From: Oscillospiraceae bacterium
Lineage (GTDB): Bacteria > Bacillota_A > Clostridia > Oscillospirales > Ruminococcaceae
Assembly (NCBI GenBank): GCA_017523995.1
Contig: JAFWUX010000223.1
Coordinates: 1 to 64,000 of the forward strand
Direction of reading: 5' to 3'
DNA: 64,000 bases
Each line of letters begins with the position of its first letter. The stretch's first letter is position 1. The notes under the pieces are model-generated. The model made no database searches. It was not told where the DNA came from and saw only the letters and a program-made list of their open reading frames with translations. Positions 36,223-46,548 of the stretch are shown piece after piece. The position numbers and the translations under genes are program-made.

Positions 36223-39200
36223 ATGAAACGGATATGTGCATGGATGACATCGGCAGCGATGCTGCTTTCGTTCGGCGGCGGGGTACTGCCGCAGACGGCG
36301 GCGATGCCGGTGACGGCACTGGAATGGCTGAAACCGGCGGAAGCTGCCGGAACGGTCTTTCTGGACGAAATGACCGGCGTTCTGACGCTTTCGGGACAGA
36401 TCGCGAATGCGGATGTGCAGAAGTTCAAGGCAAATTCGGCGGTCAAGCAGGTCGTTGCGGCGGAAGGCACCGTGCTGCCGAGAAGCTGCGCCAATATGTT
36501 TAACAAGTTCCTTGCAAAGTCCATCGACCTTTCCAAGGCGGATTCTTCCGCAGTGGAGAACATGGATGCCATGTTCTCGAACTGTACGAACCTGACCGAG
36601 CTGAACCTTGCAGGCTTCGATACCTCGCATGTCACTTCGATGCAGGGCACATTCGTCCGCGCAAGGGCGCTGACGGAGCTGGATGTCTCCGCGTGGGATA
36701 CGTCCAACGTCACCGATATGGGCAGTCTGTTCGGCGATATGGACAGGCTCCGGACGCTGAATATCACGGGGCTGAACACCTCAAAGGTCACGGATATGAG
36801 CGGCATGTTCGCCGGTCTGCCGCTGACCGAGCTGGATGTTTCCGCACTGGATACCTCACAGGTCACGACAATGCAGTTCATGTTCTCCGGCGACAAGCTG
36901 CTGACCGCGATCGACACCTCGCATTTTGATACGTCAAACGTCACGGACATGATCGGCATGTTTCAGAACTGTGCCGCAATGACGGCATTCGACCTCTCGA
37001 ATTTCGATACCGCGAAGCTGACGGAAGCAGCAAAGATGTTCTCCGGATGCTCCAAAGTGCAGACGATTACGCTGAAGGACTTCCACACCGAAAAGATCGA
37101 GCGCTTCGAGAAGATGTTCGCGTTCTGTCCGGAGCTGACCGCGATCTATGTGTCAAAGGACTTCGATCTTTCCGCAATGGATGCGCTGGATTCCGGTGAC
37201 ATTTTCAAGGACTGCAAAAAGCTCACGGGCGGCTTCGGCACGGTTTACACCGATCTGCCGTGGAACGCAAAGGATTATGACCTGCTGCATATCGACAGCT
37301 TTGAAGATCCCGGCATGTTCACGGATCTCGCCGCGCCCGCAGAGCCGGATTACAGCGATGCGGTGCTCGATGAAGCGACCGGCACGCTGACGCTCTCCGG
37401 CAGAGTGAACAAATCGCATGTGCGCGCATTCCGCAGCAATGAAGCGGTGAAAAAGGTCGTTGCGGCAGAGGGGACGATCCTGCCGCCCGACAGCAGCTAT
37501 CTGTTTGAAAATATCCTCGCAGATTCCTTCGACCTCTCCGGTGCGGACACCTCGCTTGTCCGGAGCATGCGGAGTATGTTCGACTACTGCAAGAATGTGA
37601 AGGAGCTCGATCTTTCGTCGTTTGATACGTCGAAGGTCACCAATTTTTCGAGCATGTTCAGCCGCTGCTCTGCGCTCGAAACGGTCAATATCGCCGGATT
37701 TGATACGTCCAATGCAACGACATTTTCTGCGATGTTCTATCACTGCGATGCGCTGACGGAGCTGGATGTTTCCAATTTCAATACTGCGCGCGCAACCACG
37801 ATCGGGCAGATGTTCTCTTACTGTGCAGCGCTTCAAAAGCTCGATCTTTCGAGCTTTGACACCTCGAACTGTCTGGATATCATGAATCTGTTTGACGGCT
37901 GCACCGCGCTCACGGATCTGGATATCAGCTCGCTGCGGACGCCGAAGGTCAATAACATGCAGTTCCTTTTTGAGGACTGCAAGAGCCTTACGAGCGTGGA
38001 TCTTTCGCATTTTGATACGAGCTATGTCACGAACTGCCGCGGCATGTTCAGCGGCTGCACCGGTCTGACGGAAATTGATCTCAGCTCGTTCCGGACCGGT
38101 GACAAAAATGTCGATGTGAGCAAGATGTTCTACGGCTGCACGGGGCTGACAACGATCTGTGTTTCGGATCAGTTTGATTTTGCAAAGGCATATGCGCCGG
38201 AAAAGGGGACCTTCGCCGGCTGTACGAATCTGGTCGGCGGAAACGGCACTGCATACAGCGTTTCTGATGTGACGATGTTCCGTATCGACAGCGAGGAAAC
38301 ACCCGGCTATCTGACGCTTGGCGACGGCACGGTTCAGCCGCCGGAGCCTGTGTTCAGCGCAAAATTCGATGAGGAGACCGGCACGCTGACGATCTTCGGC
38401 GACCTGCGTCCTGTCGCGCGAAGCTGGGGTTCTCCGGAATACTATACAGACCGCGTCGAGGCGTATCAGGAGAATGAAGCTGTCAAAAAGATCGTCGCGG
38501 CAGAGGGCACGATCCTGCCGCCCAGCCTGTCGTTCCTTGCAAAGATGGCGGCGGAAACCATTGATCTTTCAAAGGCGGATGCATCGGAAGTGACAAGTCT
38601 CGGCTTTTTCGACTGCAAAAACCTGAAAAATATCGTGCTGCCGGAAAGCGGCATCCCGAATCTGGAATCGCTTTCCTCTGCGTTCAGCGGCTGCGAATCG
38701 CTGACGGATATCAGCATACTGAACAGTCTGGACATCTCGAAGATCCGGTCAATGTCGGCGATGTGCAAGGGCTGCACGGCGCTCACGGATATTTCTCCGA
38801 TTTACGATCTGGATACCGCGCATATCACGGATATGAGCGATATGTTCAGCGGCTGCACCGGTCTGACGGCATTTGATTTTTCCAAGATCGACACATCCGA
38901 TCTGCTGACAACAGAGGCAATGTTCCGCGGCTCCGGCATCAAAAAGGCGGATCTTGCAGGCATTACGCTGCCGAATGTCGAGAATATGGAGAGCATGTAC
39001 TGCGACTGCACACAGCTCGAAGAAGTCGATTTCTCCGGCGCAAAGCTGCCGAAGCTGCCGAAAATGGAATATCTTTTCTATCATTACAGCGGCGTAGAGC
39101 CCACGCTGAAAACCGCAAATCTCTCCGGTCTTTCGGTTCCGGCATGCGAATCCATGAAGAATCTGTTCTATAAGTGCAAGCAGCTGGAAAAAGTCGATTT

Positions 39201-42200
39201 TTCCAATGTGAATATGCCTGCGAATACGTCGTTTTCAAATCTGTTTGAATACTGCGAAGCACTGACCGACGTCTGCTTCAAGGGAACGGATACCTCTGCG
39301 ATCGAGGATCTGTACAACATGTTCGACGGCTGTTCTGCGCTGAAAACACTGGATCTGACGGATTTTGATACGGCATCCGTGCTCACGGTGTCGAATATGT
39401 TCCGCGACTGCTCCGCGCTGACAACGATCACGGTCTCCGATAAATGGGATATCTCCGGACTCGGACAGAACGGAAAGAAGTACAGCATGTTCAGCGGCGC
39501 TTCGTCGCTGGTCGGCGGAAACGGCACAGTCTATAATTATCAGCGTGCATATTCGGATTACGCGCGCATTGACACGGAGCAGACACCCGGCTATTTCACG
39601 GCAGGGGAGGGCACAGAGATCCCGCAGTATGTCAGCTCTGTCAGCTTTGACGAGGAAACCGGCATCCTGACGCTCGCCGGCGACGTTGTGCTGACGGACG
39701 TGAAGGATTATGCGGGCAAGCCTGTCAAGCAGGTCATTGCACTGGAAGGCACCGTCCTGCCGGAAAGCTGCAAGGGCATGTTCGCCGGATTCACCGCGGA
39801 AAGCATGGATCTTTCCAAGGCTGATACCTCGAAGGTCGTCAGCATGTCCGAAATGTTCAGCGGATGCAAAAAGCTCACAGCGCTTGACCTCAGCACATTC
39901 AATACGAAAAATGTCACCGATCTGTCCGCGATGTTCCGGGACTGCGGCAAGCTGACCGATCTGAATATCAGCGGCTTTGATACGGTGAATGTCAAAACGA
40001 CGGCGAACATGTTTGAGGGCTGCGAGACCGTCACCGGACTGGATCTGTCCGCGCTCGATACGCGCAACGTCGGCACGATGACAGAGATGTTCAAAAACTG
40101 CTCGGCTCTGAAAACGCTGGATCTTTCCAATTTCAATACCTCGCTTGTCCGGTCGATGCACAGCATGTTTGAAGGCTGCTGGTCTCTCGAAGAACTGAAT
40201 ATTGCAAGCTTCAATACGCCGGTTTGTGCATCGTTTGAAGCGATGTTCCGGAACTGCGAAAGCCTGAAATATGTGGATCTCCGCCGGTTCGACACTGCAA
40301 AATGCTCGAACTATGAGTACATGTTCGAGGGCTGCCGCAGTCTGACGGTGCTCGACCTCACCTCGTTCGATACGTCAGATTTTGACTTCATGGACTGCAT
40401 GTTCAAGGACTGCGCGAATCTGCGGAAGGTGTTTGCATCCGAAAGCTGGGATGTGACAAAGGCGCGGGAATCGGAAGAAATGTTTGCCGGCTGCAACAAT
40501 ATCGACGGCGGCAAGGGCACAAAATACGATCCCGAGCGGATTGATCTGGAATATGCGCGCGTGGATACCGCCGCAAGAGCGGGCTACTTCACAGCAGGCG
40601 ACGGCAGCTATGAATACGGCGATCCGCTGACCGTGCATATCAATCCGTCCGCAATGAACGGCGAGACCGTGACATTTGACGCGGCAACCGGCACGCTGAC
40701 GCTTTCGGGCAATGTCATCAAGGACGAAGTCCGCACATTTTCGTATTATGAGCCGGTAAAGCATGTTGTCTGTGCAGAGGGCACAGTCCTGCCGGCGGAC
40801 TGCTCCGACCTGTTCCGGCAGTTCAAAGCGGAGAGCATCGACCTTTCCAATGCAGACGCATCCTGCGTCACGGATATGACCGCAATGTTCATGATCTGCC
40901 GGAACCTGACCTCACTCAATCTCTCCGGACTGGATACTGCAAAGGTGCAGCACATGGACGGCATGTTCTATCTCTGCGAGCGCCTGCCGGAGCTGGATAT
41001 CACGGGGCTCAATACCTCGGCAGTCACCTCAATGGAAACGATGTTCTACGGCTGCAAGGCGCTGACCGAGCTTGACCTCTCCGAAACCGATACCGAAGCG
41101 GTCACCGTCATGCAGGATCTGTTCCGGAACTGCAAGAGCCTGAAAACGATTTATGTTTCCAAAAAATGGCATGCAAGAGTGATTTCGGAGCTGGAGGATC
41201 ACGATCCCCGCAAGGAGATGTTCACCGGCTGCACCAGTCTGGTCGGCGGTGCGGGCACGGTATTTGACCAGTTCCACACCGAGATCAGCTATGCAAGAGT
41301 TGACACCGAAAAAATGCCCGGCTACTTCACGCAGAAGGATATGCAGGAATCGCAAGCGGTGCTTGACGAGGAAACCGGCACGCTGTATCTGCGCGGGCAG
41401 ATCTATCCCGAAGAAGTGAAGTCGTACAGCTGGAACGGCAAGGTCAAGCATGTTGTTGCGGAGGAAGGCTCTGTGCTTCCGGCGGACTGCACCGAGCTGT
41501 TTTACAGCTTTGCCTATGCATCGTCCATTGACATTTCCAATGCGGATTCTTCCGCGGTGCTGCATACAAAATCCATGTTCGCGAACTGCAAGGTGGTGAC
41601 CGATCTGAATTTCACCGGTCTGGACACATCCAGAGTCACGGATATGGCGAACATGTTCTCCGGCTGCGCCAAGCTGACATCGCTGGATGTTTCGCAGCTG
41701 GATGTATCGCAGGTCACAAACATGAACGGCATATTCAGCAGCGATTCTGCCCTGACGGAACTCAATATGAGCGGCTGGAATACCGCAAATGTCACCAGTA
41801 TGCAGAGCATGTTCAATGGCTGCAAGAGCCTGACAACGCTGGATCTTTCAAATCTGAATACGGCAAAGGTCACGACGATGTGGAACATGTTCTGGGGCTG
41901 CTCGAATCTGACGGCGCTGGATCTCTCGCATTTTGATACGTCCGCGCTGGTGACTATGGATCAGATGTTCCTCGGCTGCAAAAAGCTGGAAACGCTCGAT
42001 CTCACCGGCGTTGACACATCGAATGTCACAAGAATGCAGCAGCTCTTTAACGGCTGCGCTGCACTGGAGGAGCTGGATCTCTCCGGCTTTGACACGGCAA
42101 AGGTCGGGATCATGATCAACATGTTCAGCGGCTGCACGAAGCTGCGGACGGTCTATGTTTCCGAGCTGTGGGATGCCTCGCGCATTGCGGGGATCGAGCA

Positions 42201-42837
42201 GGGCAGCAACCTGAGAATCATGTTCGGTCAGAACAGCGCGCTCGTCGGCGGAAACGGCACGGCATTTGCAGCGGACAAGACAACTGCGGATTATGCGCAT
42301 ATTGACGCTGCCGGCGATCCGGGCTACTTCACGTATAAAGAGGCGCCGGAGCGTCCGCATGTGACCACGCCGTCCGAAACCACGACAGGCGATACGACAG
42401 CGACGACAACGGAAACGACCACGACCGATACCACAACGAGCAATTCGACAACAAACGACACGACAACAAGCGAATCGACGACCAGCAATACCACGACAAG
42501 CGACACGACAACAAGCGAATCGACGACCAGCAATACCACGACAAGCGATACGACAACAAGCGAAACGACAAGCGATACCACCGGCAGCGAGACCAATCCG
42601 CCTGAGACCACCACAACGCCGACCGGCGGCGACATGGACGGCGACGGCGAGGTCAGCAACCGCGATGCGATGCTGCTGATCCGGTACGTCAACGGCTGGG
42701 AAGGCATCGAGCTGGATGTTGAAGCCGCCGACATCGACGGCGACGGCGAGATCAGCAACCGCGATGCCATGATCCTGATCCGCTTTGTCAACGGCTGGGA
42801 AGGCTATGACCAGTATTTCCGGAAAAAGGAAGACTGA
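36223..42837 (+). CDS. Giant DUF285 (BspA-like) surface protein with dockerin
   Basis: 2,204 residues, ATG at 36223 after AAGGAGG. A signal peptide (ending near VTALEW) precedes six successive modules. Each opens with a beta-rich header (LDE.TGTLTLSG, then VKKVVAAEGT.LP) and continues with DUF285 repeats of about 23 residues (LDLS.FDTS.VT.M..MF..C..L). Modules usually close with a GG.GT element (VGGNGTAY, VGGAGTVF) and a PGYF(T) motif. A Thr/Ser linker (TTSDTTTSESTTSN units) leads to the C-terminal dockerin (DGDGEVSNRDAMLLIRYVNG and DGDGEISNRDAMILIRFVNG), nearly identical to that of the LRR protein at 7666. DUF285 repeats are solenoid folds found in bacterial and mycoplasma surface proteins; an adhesive role is inferred. 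No enzyme motif. Confidence 0.93.
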   Translation: MKRICAWMTSAAMLLSFGGGVLPQTAAMPVTALEWLKPAEAAGTVFLDEMTGVLTLSGQIANADVQKFKANSAVKQVVAAEGTVLPRSCANMFNKFLAKSIDLSKADSSAVENMDAMFSNCTNLTELNLAGFDTSHVTSMQGTFVRARALTELDVSAWDTSNVTDMGSLFGDMDRLRTLNITGLNTSKVTDMSGMFAGLPLTELDVSALDTSQVTTMQFMFSGDKLLTAIDTSHFDTSNVTDMIGMFQNCAAMTAFDLSNFDTAKLTEAAKMFSGCSKVQTITLKDFHTEKIERFEKMFAFCPELTAIYVSKDFDLSAMDALDSGDIFKDCKKLTGGFGTVYTDLPWNAKDYDLLHIDSFEDPGMFTDLAAPAEPDYSDAVLDEATGTLTLSGRVNKSHVRAFRSNEAVKKVVAAEGTILPPDSSYLFENILADSFDLSGADTSLVRSMRSMFDYCKNVKELDLSSFDTSKVTNFSSMFSRCSALETVNIAGFDTSNATTFSAMFYHCDALTELDVSNFNTARATTIGQMFSYCAALQKLDLSSFDTSNCLDIMNLFDGCTALTDLDISSLRTPKVNNMQFLFEDCKSLTSVDLSHFDTSYVTNCRGMFSGCTGLTEIDLSSFRTGDKNVDVSKMFYGCTGLTTICVSDQFDFAKAYAPEKGTFAGCTNLVGGNGTAYSVSDVTMFRIDSEETPGYLTLGDGTVQPPEPVFSAKFDEETGTLTIFGDLRPVARSWGSPEYYTDRVEAYQENEAVKKIVAAEGTILPPSLSFLAKMAAETIDLSKADASEVTSLGFFDCKNLKNIVLPESGIPNLESLSSAFSGCESLTDISILNSLDISKIRSMSAMCKGCTALTDISPIYDLDTAHITDMSDMFSGCTGLTAFDFSKIDTSDLLTTEAMFRGSGIKKADLAGITLPNVENMESMYCDCTQLEEVDFSGAKLPKLPKMEYLFYHYSGVEPTLKTANLSGLSVPACESMKNLFYKCKQLEKVDFSNVNMPANTSFSNLFEYCEALTDVCFKGTDTSAIEDLYNMFDGCSALKTLDLTDFDTASVLTVSNMFRDCSALTTITVSDKWDISGLGQNGKKYSMFSGASSLVGGNGTVYNYQRAYSDYARIDTEQTPGYFTAGEGTEIPQYVSSVSFDEETGILTLAGDVVLTDVKDYAGKPVKQVIALEGTVLPESCKGMFAGFTAESMDLSKADTSKVVSMSEMFSGCKKLTALDLSTFNTKNVTDLSAMFRDCGKLTDLNISGFDTVNVKTTANMFEGCETVTGLDLSALDTRNVGTMTEMFKNCSALKTLDLSNFNTSLVRSMHSMFEGCWSLEELNIASFNTPVCASFEAMFRNCESLKYVDLRRFDTAKCSNYEYMFEGCRSLTVLDLTSFDTSDFDFMDCMFKDCANLRKVFASESWDVTKARESEEMFAGCNNIDGGKGTKYDPERIDLEYARVDTAARAGYFTAGDGSYEYGDPLTVHINPSAMNGETVTFDAATGTLTLSGNVIKDEVRTFSYYEPVKHVVCAEGTVLPADCSDLFRQFKAESIDLSNADASCVTDMTAMFMICRNLTSLNLSGLDTAKVQHMDGMFYLCERLPELDITGLNTSAVTSMETMFYGCKALTELDLSETDTEAVTVMQDLFRNCKSLKTIYVSKKWHARVISELEDHDPRKEMFTGCTSLVGGAGTVFDQFHTEISYARVDTEKMPGYFTQKDMQESQAVLDEETGTLYLRGQIYPEEVKSYSWNGKVKHVVAEEGSVLPADCTELFYSFAYASSIDISNADSSAVLHTKSMFANCKVVTDLNFTGLDTSRVTDMANMFSGCAKLTSLDVSQLDVSQVTNMNGIFSSDSALTELNMSGWNTANVTSMQSMFNGCKSLTTLDLSNLNTAKVTTMWNMFWGCSNLTALDLSHFDTSALVTMDQMFLGCKKLETLDLTGVDTSNVTRMQQLFNGCAALEELDLSGFDTAKVGIMINMFSGCTKLRTVYVSELWDASRIAGIEQGSNLRIMFGQNSALVGGNGTAFAADKTTADYAHIDAAGDPGYFTYKEAPERPHVTTPSETTTGDTTATTTETTTTDTTTSNSTTNDTTTSESTTSNTTTSDTTTSESTTSNTTTSDTTTSETTSDTTGSETNPPETTTTPTGGDMDGDGEVSNRDAMLLIRYVNGWEGIELDVEAADIDGDGEISNRDAMILIRFVNGWEGYDQYFRKKED

Positions 42838-42849
42838 TCCGTTCACATG

Positions 42850-42894
42850 AAAACTGCCCCGAAGCGAAATTCAGACGCTTCGGGGCAGTTTTTT
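42850..42894 (+). terminator. Strong intrinsic terminator of the giant DUF285 gene
   Basis: AACTGCCCCGAAGCG pairs with CGCTTCGGGGCAGTT across AAATTCAGA, followed by TTTT. The same stem and nearly the same loop recur at 49253-49294. Confidence 0.93.
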
Positions 42895-42920
42895 GCGCTT
42901 TTTCACGCAATGCTGAAACC

Positions 42921-43011
42921 GGCATTTCGTCGCGGGCGGGCATTTCGTCGCAAAATACGGCATTTCGTCGCCGTATACGGGATTTCGTCGGCAAATACGG
43001 CATTCTGTCGG
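42921..43011. repeat. 20 bp-period direct repeat array upstream of a promoter
   Basis: Five copies of GGCATTTCGTCGC-type units start at 42921, 42939, 42959, 42979 and 42999 (spacing 18, 20, 20, 20). The array ends 7 bp before the -35 box of the next gene, the same placement as the 21 bp array at 17863. Candidate IS21-type end remnant or operator array. Confidence 0.7.
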
Positions 43012-43017
43012 ATTTCC

Positions 43018-43046
43018 TTGACTGTTCCTTTTGCATATGCTATATT
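43018..43046 (+). promoter_or_regulatory. Promoter of the dockerin protein gene at 43132
   Basis: TTGACT (43018-43023), 17 nt, TATATT (43041-43046), immediately after the 20 bp repeat array. Confidence 0.75.
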
Positions 43047-43131
43047 ATATATTATATAAATATTGCTCTTTGGCAATATTTTTTCAAATCAGCCGTTTTC
43101 ACATATTTGTACCAAAGGGGGAAGCATCAAC

Positions 43132-46017
43132 ATGAAAAAATTGCTTGCAGCCGCTGCCGCATCGCTCTTGCTTGCGGTCACCTGCACTATGCCGATGCAG
43201 CAGGCGAGCGCCGATGAACAGACACCGCAGGAAAACGTCATCTGCATCAGTGACGAAGGCAGCAATCTCAATCTGCATGATTACGGAAGCTATTATGCAC
43301 GGAAAACCGGATCGCATCTTGTGCCGCTGGAAGACGGAAACTGGCTGCGCTTGCAGCTTGTGTGGACAGGCACAGAAAGCATCGTGGTCGCGGAGCGCTA
43401 CACGCCGGACTTTCAGCGGATCTGGCGCAAGGTCATCGGGCAGCAGCTTCCCGAATACGGCGGATTCCATGCCGGCAGGGACGGATACTATTACCTCGTG
43501 ACCGGCGACGAGCAGGATTCGCTCGATGAACACAAGCCGATGATCGACATTGCAAAATACAACGCCGACTGGGAGCTTGTCGGACATGTCCAGACAGAAG
43601 GAGACGATATCGTTGAAGCATTTCGCGCCGGTACCGTGCGCTGCGCAGATGACGGCAGATTTCTGATCGTGCATACCAGCCGCAGGATCGCATCCGGACA
43701 CCAGACGAATTATACGCTGGAAGTCGATACGGAAAGCATGGAGATCACGGAAGAACGAAGCCGGATGACACTCAGCTCCGGCTATGCGAGCCATTCGTTC
43801 AATCAGTTTGTTCTGCTGGACGGAAACAATGTCGTCACGCTCGATCACGGCGATTTCTTCCCGCGCTGCGTCATGCTTGCAAAGTATGCAAGTGATCTGA
43901 CAACCGGAACCTTCACCTCGTATTATGACATGGAGATCGTCAACATGGCGTCATACGGCGCGCTCGGCGATGTGGACACAGAGAACATGTCCATCATGAA
44001 CTATACCGGCGTATTCATCGGCGGATTTGAACAGAGCAGTACGCATTATCTGACCGCATACAGTACGATCGACCAGTCGCTCTGGTATGATATCGTGACC
44101 GGAAAAGCCCCATACGGCAAAAACTCCGTGCGGAACATCATGATCTCGGCTGTTCCGAAGGATGATCTGCAGAATGAAGCCGTCATCAAAATTCCGATCA
44201 CGGATTATACACAGGAAGAAGGCTCCCCCGGAACGCCGTTCCTCGTGCCGGCAGGTGAAGACCGGTTCCTGCTGATGTGGCAGCACGGCAGGCAGATCTG
44301 CTACGAATTTCTCGACGGCGCCGGCAATGTTGTCGGGGAACAGTACACAATGGACGGCACACTCTCGGATTGCGAGCCGGTCTTCTGCGATAATAAGGTG
44401 TACTGGTATACATGGGATGATGCCGATGTTTCGTTCTATTCGATTGATACGGAGCATCCGGAGCAGACAGAAACCGTCCTCACCGTTTCCGGTCACGACT
44501 ATCAGGCCGAAGGCGAACCGGATGAAGAAGGCTATGTCTATGAGGTCTGCACGAAATGCGGAGACCGGATCCGGAGCATCGCGCCGACATCGTTTGTCAT
44601 GAATGTGTATCTGATCGAACATTATTCGGCTTCTGCCGGCTATTCCGCCTCTGCATTTCATCCGGAAAGCACCGTGCTGGAAGCGAAGGATTTGTTCAAG
44701 TTCGATGGCGTGCGCGTTTATCCGGACGAATATGTGTATCAGGATGAAAAATTCCATGCAGAGATCACAGACGGCAGCGAATATGTCCGGTATGATCCGG
44801 AAACGAAAATGTATACCGTCAGTGACTTTGACGAAGGACAGATTTCATTCACCATAAAATGCTGGCTGCGCGAAAATCCTGCGCTTTTCAAGGAATACAC
44901 ATTCCGTGCAGCGCATCATTACGAGCTTACGGAAACTGTGCTGCCGGACGGCGAACAGGAAGGCTGGTTCACATTCCACTGCACGGACTGCGGGCATACG
45001 TACAAAAAGATCATCGCACCGTTCACGGTGCTGAACGGCGAAACTGCAAAAGCAGAATTGGAAACGGACACCTTTGAATACGACCACGCGGCGCATGAAC
45101 CGGCTGTCTCGCTGCTGCTGACGGATGCGGAATCCGCAGAACAGACCGCATTGGAGCAGGGGAAGGATTTCACGGTGCAGTACATCGACAATGTGAATGC
45201 CGGCACAGCCTATGCGCTGCTGACGGCTGCGGATGACAGCACTGCGATCAGCGGCACCATGATCCTGCCTTTCACGATCAATCCGCAGCAGCTTCTGGAT
45301 TGCATTGTGATATTCAGACCAAGCACGCTGGATCCCGAAGCGCCGGAAACCGATCTGGTGAGCGCCCTCACGCCGACCGTCCGGATCTTTGACAAACAGG
45401 GTTTCCAGATGCCGGAAGGTTCTTTCTATACGCGCGGCATGTATCAGTTCACAGAGGACGGTCTGCATCTGGATTCCATTGCGTACAATTTCCACGCGCA
45501 GCATCGGAATTACGGCAACAGCACGAACGAAACATATAAGATCCCGCTCATCAGCATCGAACCGTATACGGCGGCATTTGCAGATGAAGCGCTCGCCGAA
45601 AGCGGCATTGCTGCATACACCGGCGAAGCAGTCGAGCCGGAGATCACCCTCACGACCGCGAAAGGACGTGTTCTGAAAAGCGGCGAGGACTATTCCGTGA
45701 CCTATGAAAATAATACAGAATGCGGGACGGCAGCCGCTGTCATCACCGGTCTTATGTGCTATACCGGCGAGATCAGGCTGGAATTTACGATCAAAGGCGC
45801 GGAAATTCATCCTGCACCTGCTTCCGGCGATCCTGACGGCGACGGCAAAATCACCGTCGAAGACACCGCGCTCCTCAATAGCTGGATCTTCGGCAAACCG
45901 GATGCCGCGCTGACGGAATGGCAGGCTGCCGACATGAATCAGGATCAGGTCATTGACGCTGCCGACCTGACCATGATGAAGCGCGCCATGCTCGCACAGA
46001 AAGCGCAGGCACACTGA
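43132..46017 (+). CDS. Secreted dockerin protein of unknown function with MBG/YDG-like repeats
   Basis: Start at 43132 (MKKLLAAAAASLLLAVTCTM) after AAAGGGGG; 961 residues. A signal peptide is followed by about 430 residues of an unrecognised, beta-rich region (possible propeller: FQRIWRKVIG, LVGHVQTEGDDI, YNADWELVG). Two CxxC knuckles sit in HDYQAEGE...VCTKCGDR and HYELTETV...FHCTDCGH contexts. Two domains follow of a kind common in Firmicute surface proteins (DFTVQYIDNVNAGTAYALL and DYSVTYENNTECGTAAAVI). The C-terminal dockerin is DPDGDGKITVEDTALLNSWI and DMNQDQVIDAADLTMMKR, the KPDAAL subtype shared with the CHAP-like protein at 30193. No catalytic motif is recognised. Confidence 0.87.
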   Translation: MKKLLAAAAASLLLAVTCTMPMQQASADEQTPQENVICISDEGSNLNLHDYGSYYARKTGSHLVPLEDGNWLRLQLVWTGTESIVVAERYTPDFQRIWRKVIGQQLPEYGGFHAGRDGYYYLVTGDEQDSLDEHKPMIDIAKYNADWELVGHVQTEGDDIVEAFRAGTVRCADDGRFLIVHTSRRIASGHQTNYTLEVDTESMEITEERSRMTLSSGYASHSFNQFVLLDGNNVVTLDHGDFFPRCVMLAKYASDLTTGTFTSYYDMEIVNMASYGALGDVDTENMSIMNYTGVFIGGFEQSSTHYLTAYSTIDQSLWYDIVTGKAPYGKNSVRNIMISAVPKDDLQNEAVIKIPITDYTQEEGSPGTPFLVPAGEDRFLLMWQHGRQICYEFLDGAGNVVGEQYTMDGTLSDCEPVFCDNKVYWYTWDDADVSFYSIDTEHPEQTETVLTVSGHDYQAEGEPDEEGYVYEVCTKCGDRIRSIAPTSFVMNVYLIEHYSASAGYSASAFHPESTVLEAKDLFKFDGVRVYPDEYVYQDEKFHAEITDGSEYVRYDPETKMYTVSDFDEGQISFTIKCWLRENPALFKEYTFRAAHHYELTETVLPDGEQEGWFTFHCTDCGHTYKKIIAPFTVLNGETAKAELETDTFEYDHAAHEPAVSLLLTDAESAEQTALEQGKDFTVQYIDNVNAGTAYALLTAADDSTAISGTMILPFTINPQQLLDCIVIFRPSTLDPEAPETDLVSALTPTVRIFDKQGFQMPEGSFYTRGMYQFTEDGLHLDSIAYNFHAQHRNYGNSTNETYKIPLISIEPYTAAFADEALAESGIAAYTGEAVEPEITLTTAKGRVLKSGEDYSVTYENNTECGTAAAVITGLMCYTGEIRLEFTIKGAEIHPAPASGDPDGDGKITVEDTALLNSWIFGKPDAALTEWQAADMNQDQVIDAADLTMMKRAMLAQKAQAH

Positions 46018-46106
46018 ACATTTCCGGCAATATCAGCATAGTTTATGCAGTAACTCCGGTAAACTGTGCCGTGCAAAAAGGGCTGCTTGCCCGCATATAC
46101 ACGCGA

Positions 46107-46138
46107 GAATCCCCCGTATCTCGAGATACGGGGGATTC
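46107..46138 (+). terminator. Perfect 32 bp palindrome, probable terminator
   Basis: GAATCCCCCGTATCTC is followed directly by its exact complement; TGTTTG comes after on the plus strand. It lies 90 nt after the stop at 46017 and 10 nt beyond the minus-strand lipoprotein stop at 46148. Confidence 0.7.
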
Positions 46139-46147
46139 TGTTTGCAT

Positions 46148-46516
46148 TCAGTAGTCAATCTCGATCCACGGGCCGGTTTCGATTCGCCTTTCAGGTTCTG
46201 CGCCGGTGTCATCCGGCTGTGCGGGCTGATCCGGCTGCTTAGGTTGATCCGGTTGTGCGGGATCTATCACAATATCTGCCTCCGGAACGGTGAAACGGAA
46301 CTCCGCCGGTTCTCCGGAATCCGAAGACTGCTTCTTAGCTGCGGTCGTATCCGTAACGGCAGCCGTGGTTTCTGTCTCCGGCGAAGTGCTCTGCGCTGTT
46401 GTCTCCGTCTGCACGGAAGATGCATCCGGTTCAGGTGCAGGCCGATCGGTACAGCCGGTCATCAGACATCCCGCCGCGAGCAGCATACTGACAAAAAGCA
46501 ACACTCTGCCTGTCAT
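46148..46516 (-). CDS. Small Pro/Thr-rich lipoprotein
   Basis: Start at 46516 (MTGRVLLFVSMLLAAGC) after AAGGAGG; 122 residues. Two overlapping lipobox candidates occur, LAAGC (C17) and LMTGC (C22). The rest is low complexity: Ser/Thr/Glu-rich (TETTAQSTSPETETTAAV), then a PAQPDQPKQPDQPAQP stretch typical of wall-spanning segments, ending in WIEIDY. Last gene of a minus-strand unit with the LRR protein at 46670 and a 35-residue peptide. It may tether something to the membrane; function unknown. Confidence 0.8.
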   Translation of the reverse strand: MTGRVLLFVSMLLAAGCLMTGCTDRPAPEPDASSVQTETTAQSTSPETETTAAVTDTTAAKKQSSDSGEPAEFRFTVPEADIVIDPAQPDQPKQPDQPAQPDDTGAEPERRIETGPWIEIDY

Positions 46517-46548
46517 AATCCGTTCCTCCTTTTGCGGTGCGCTGCCGG

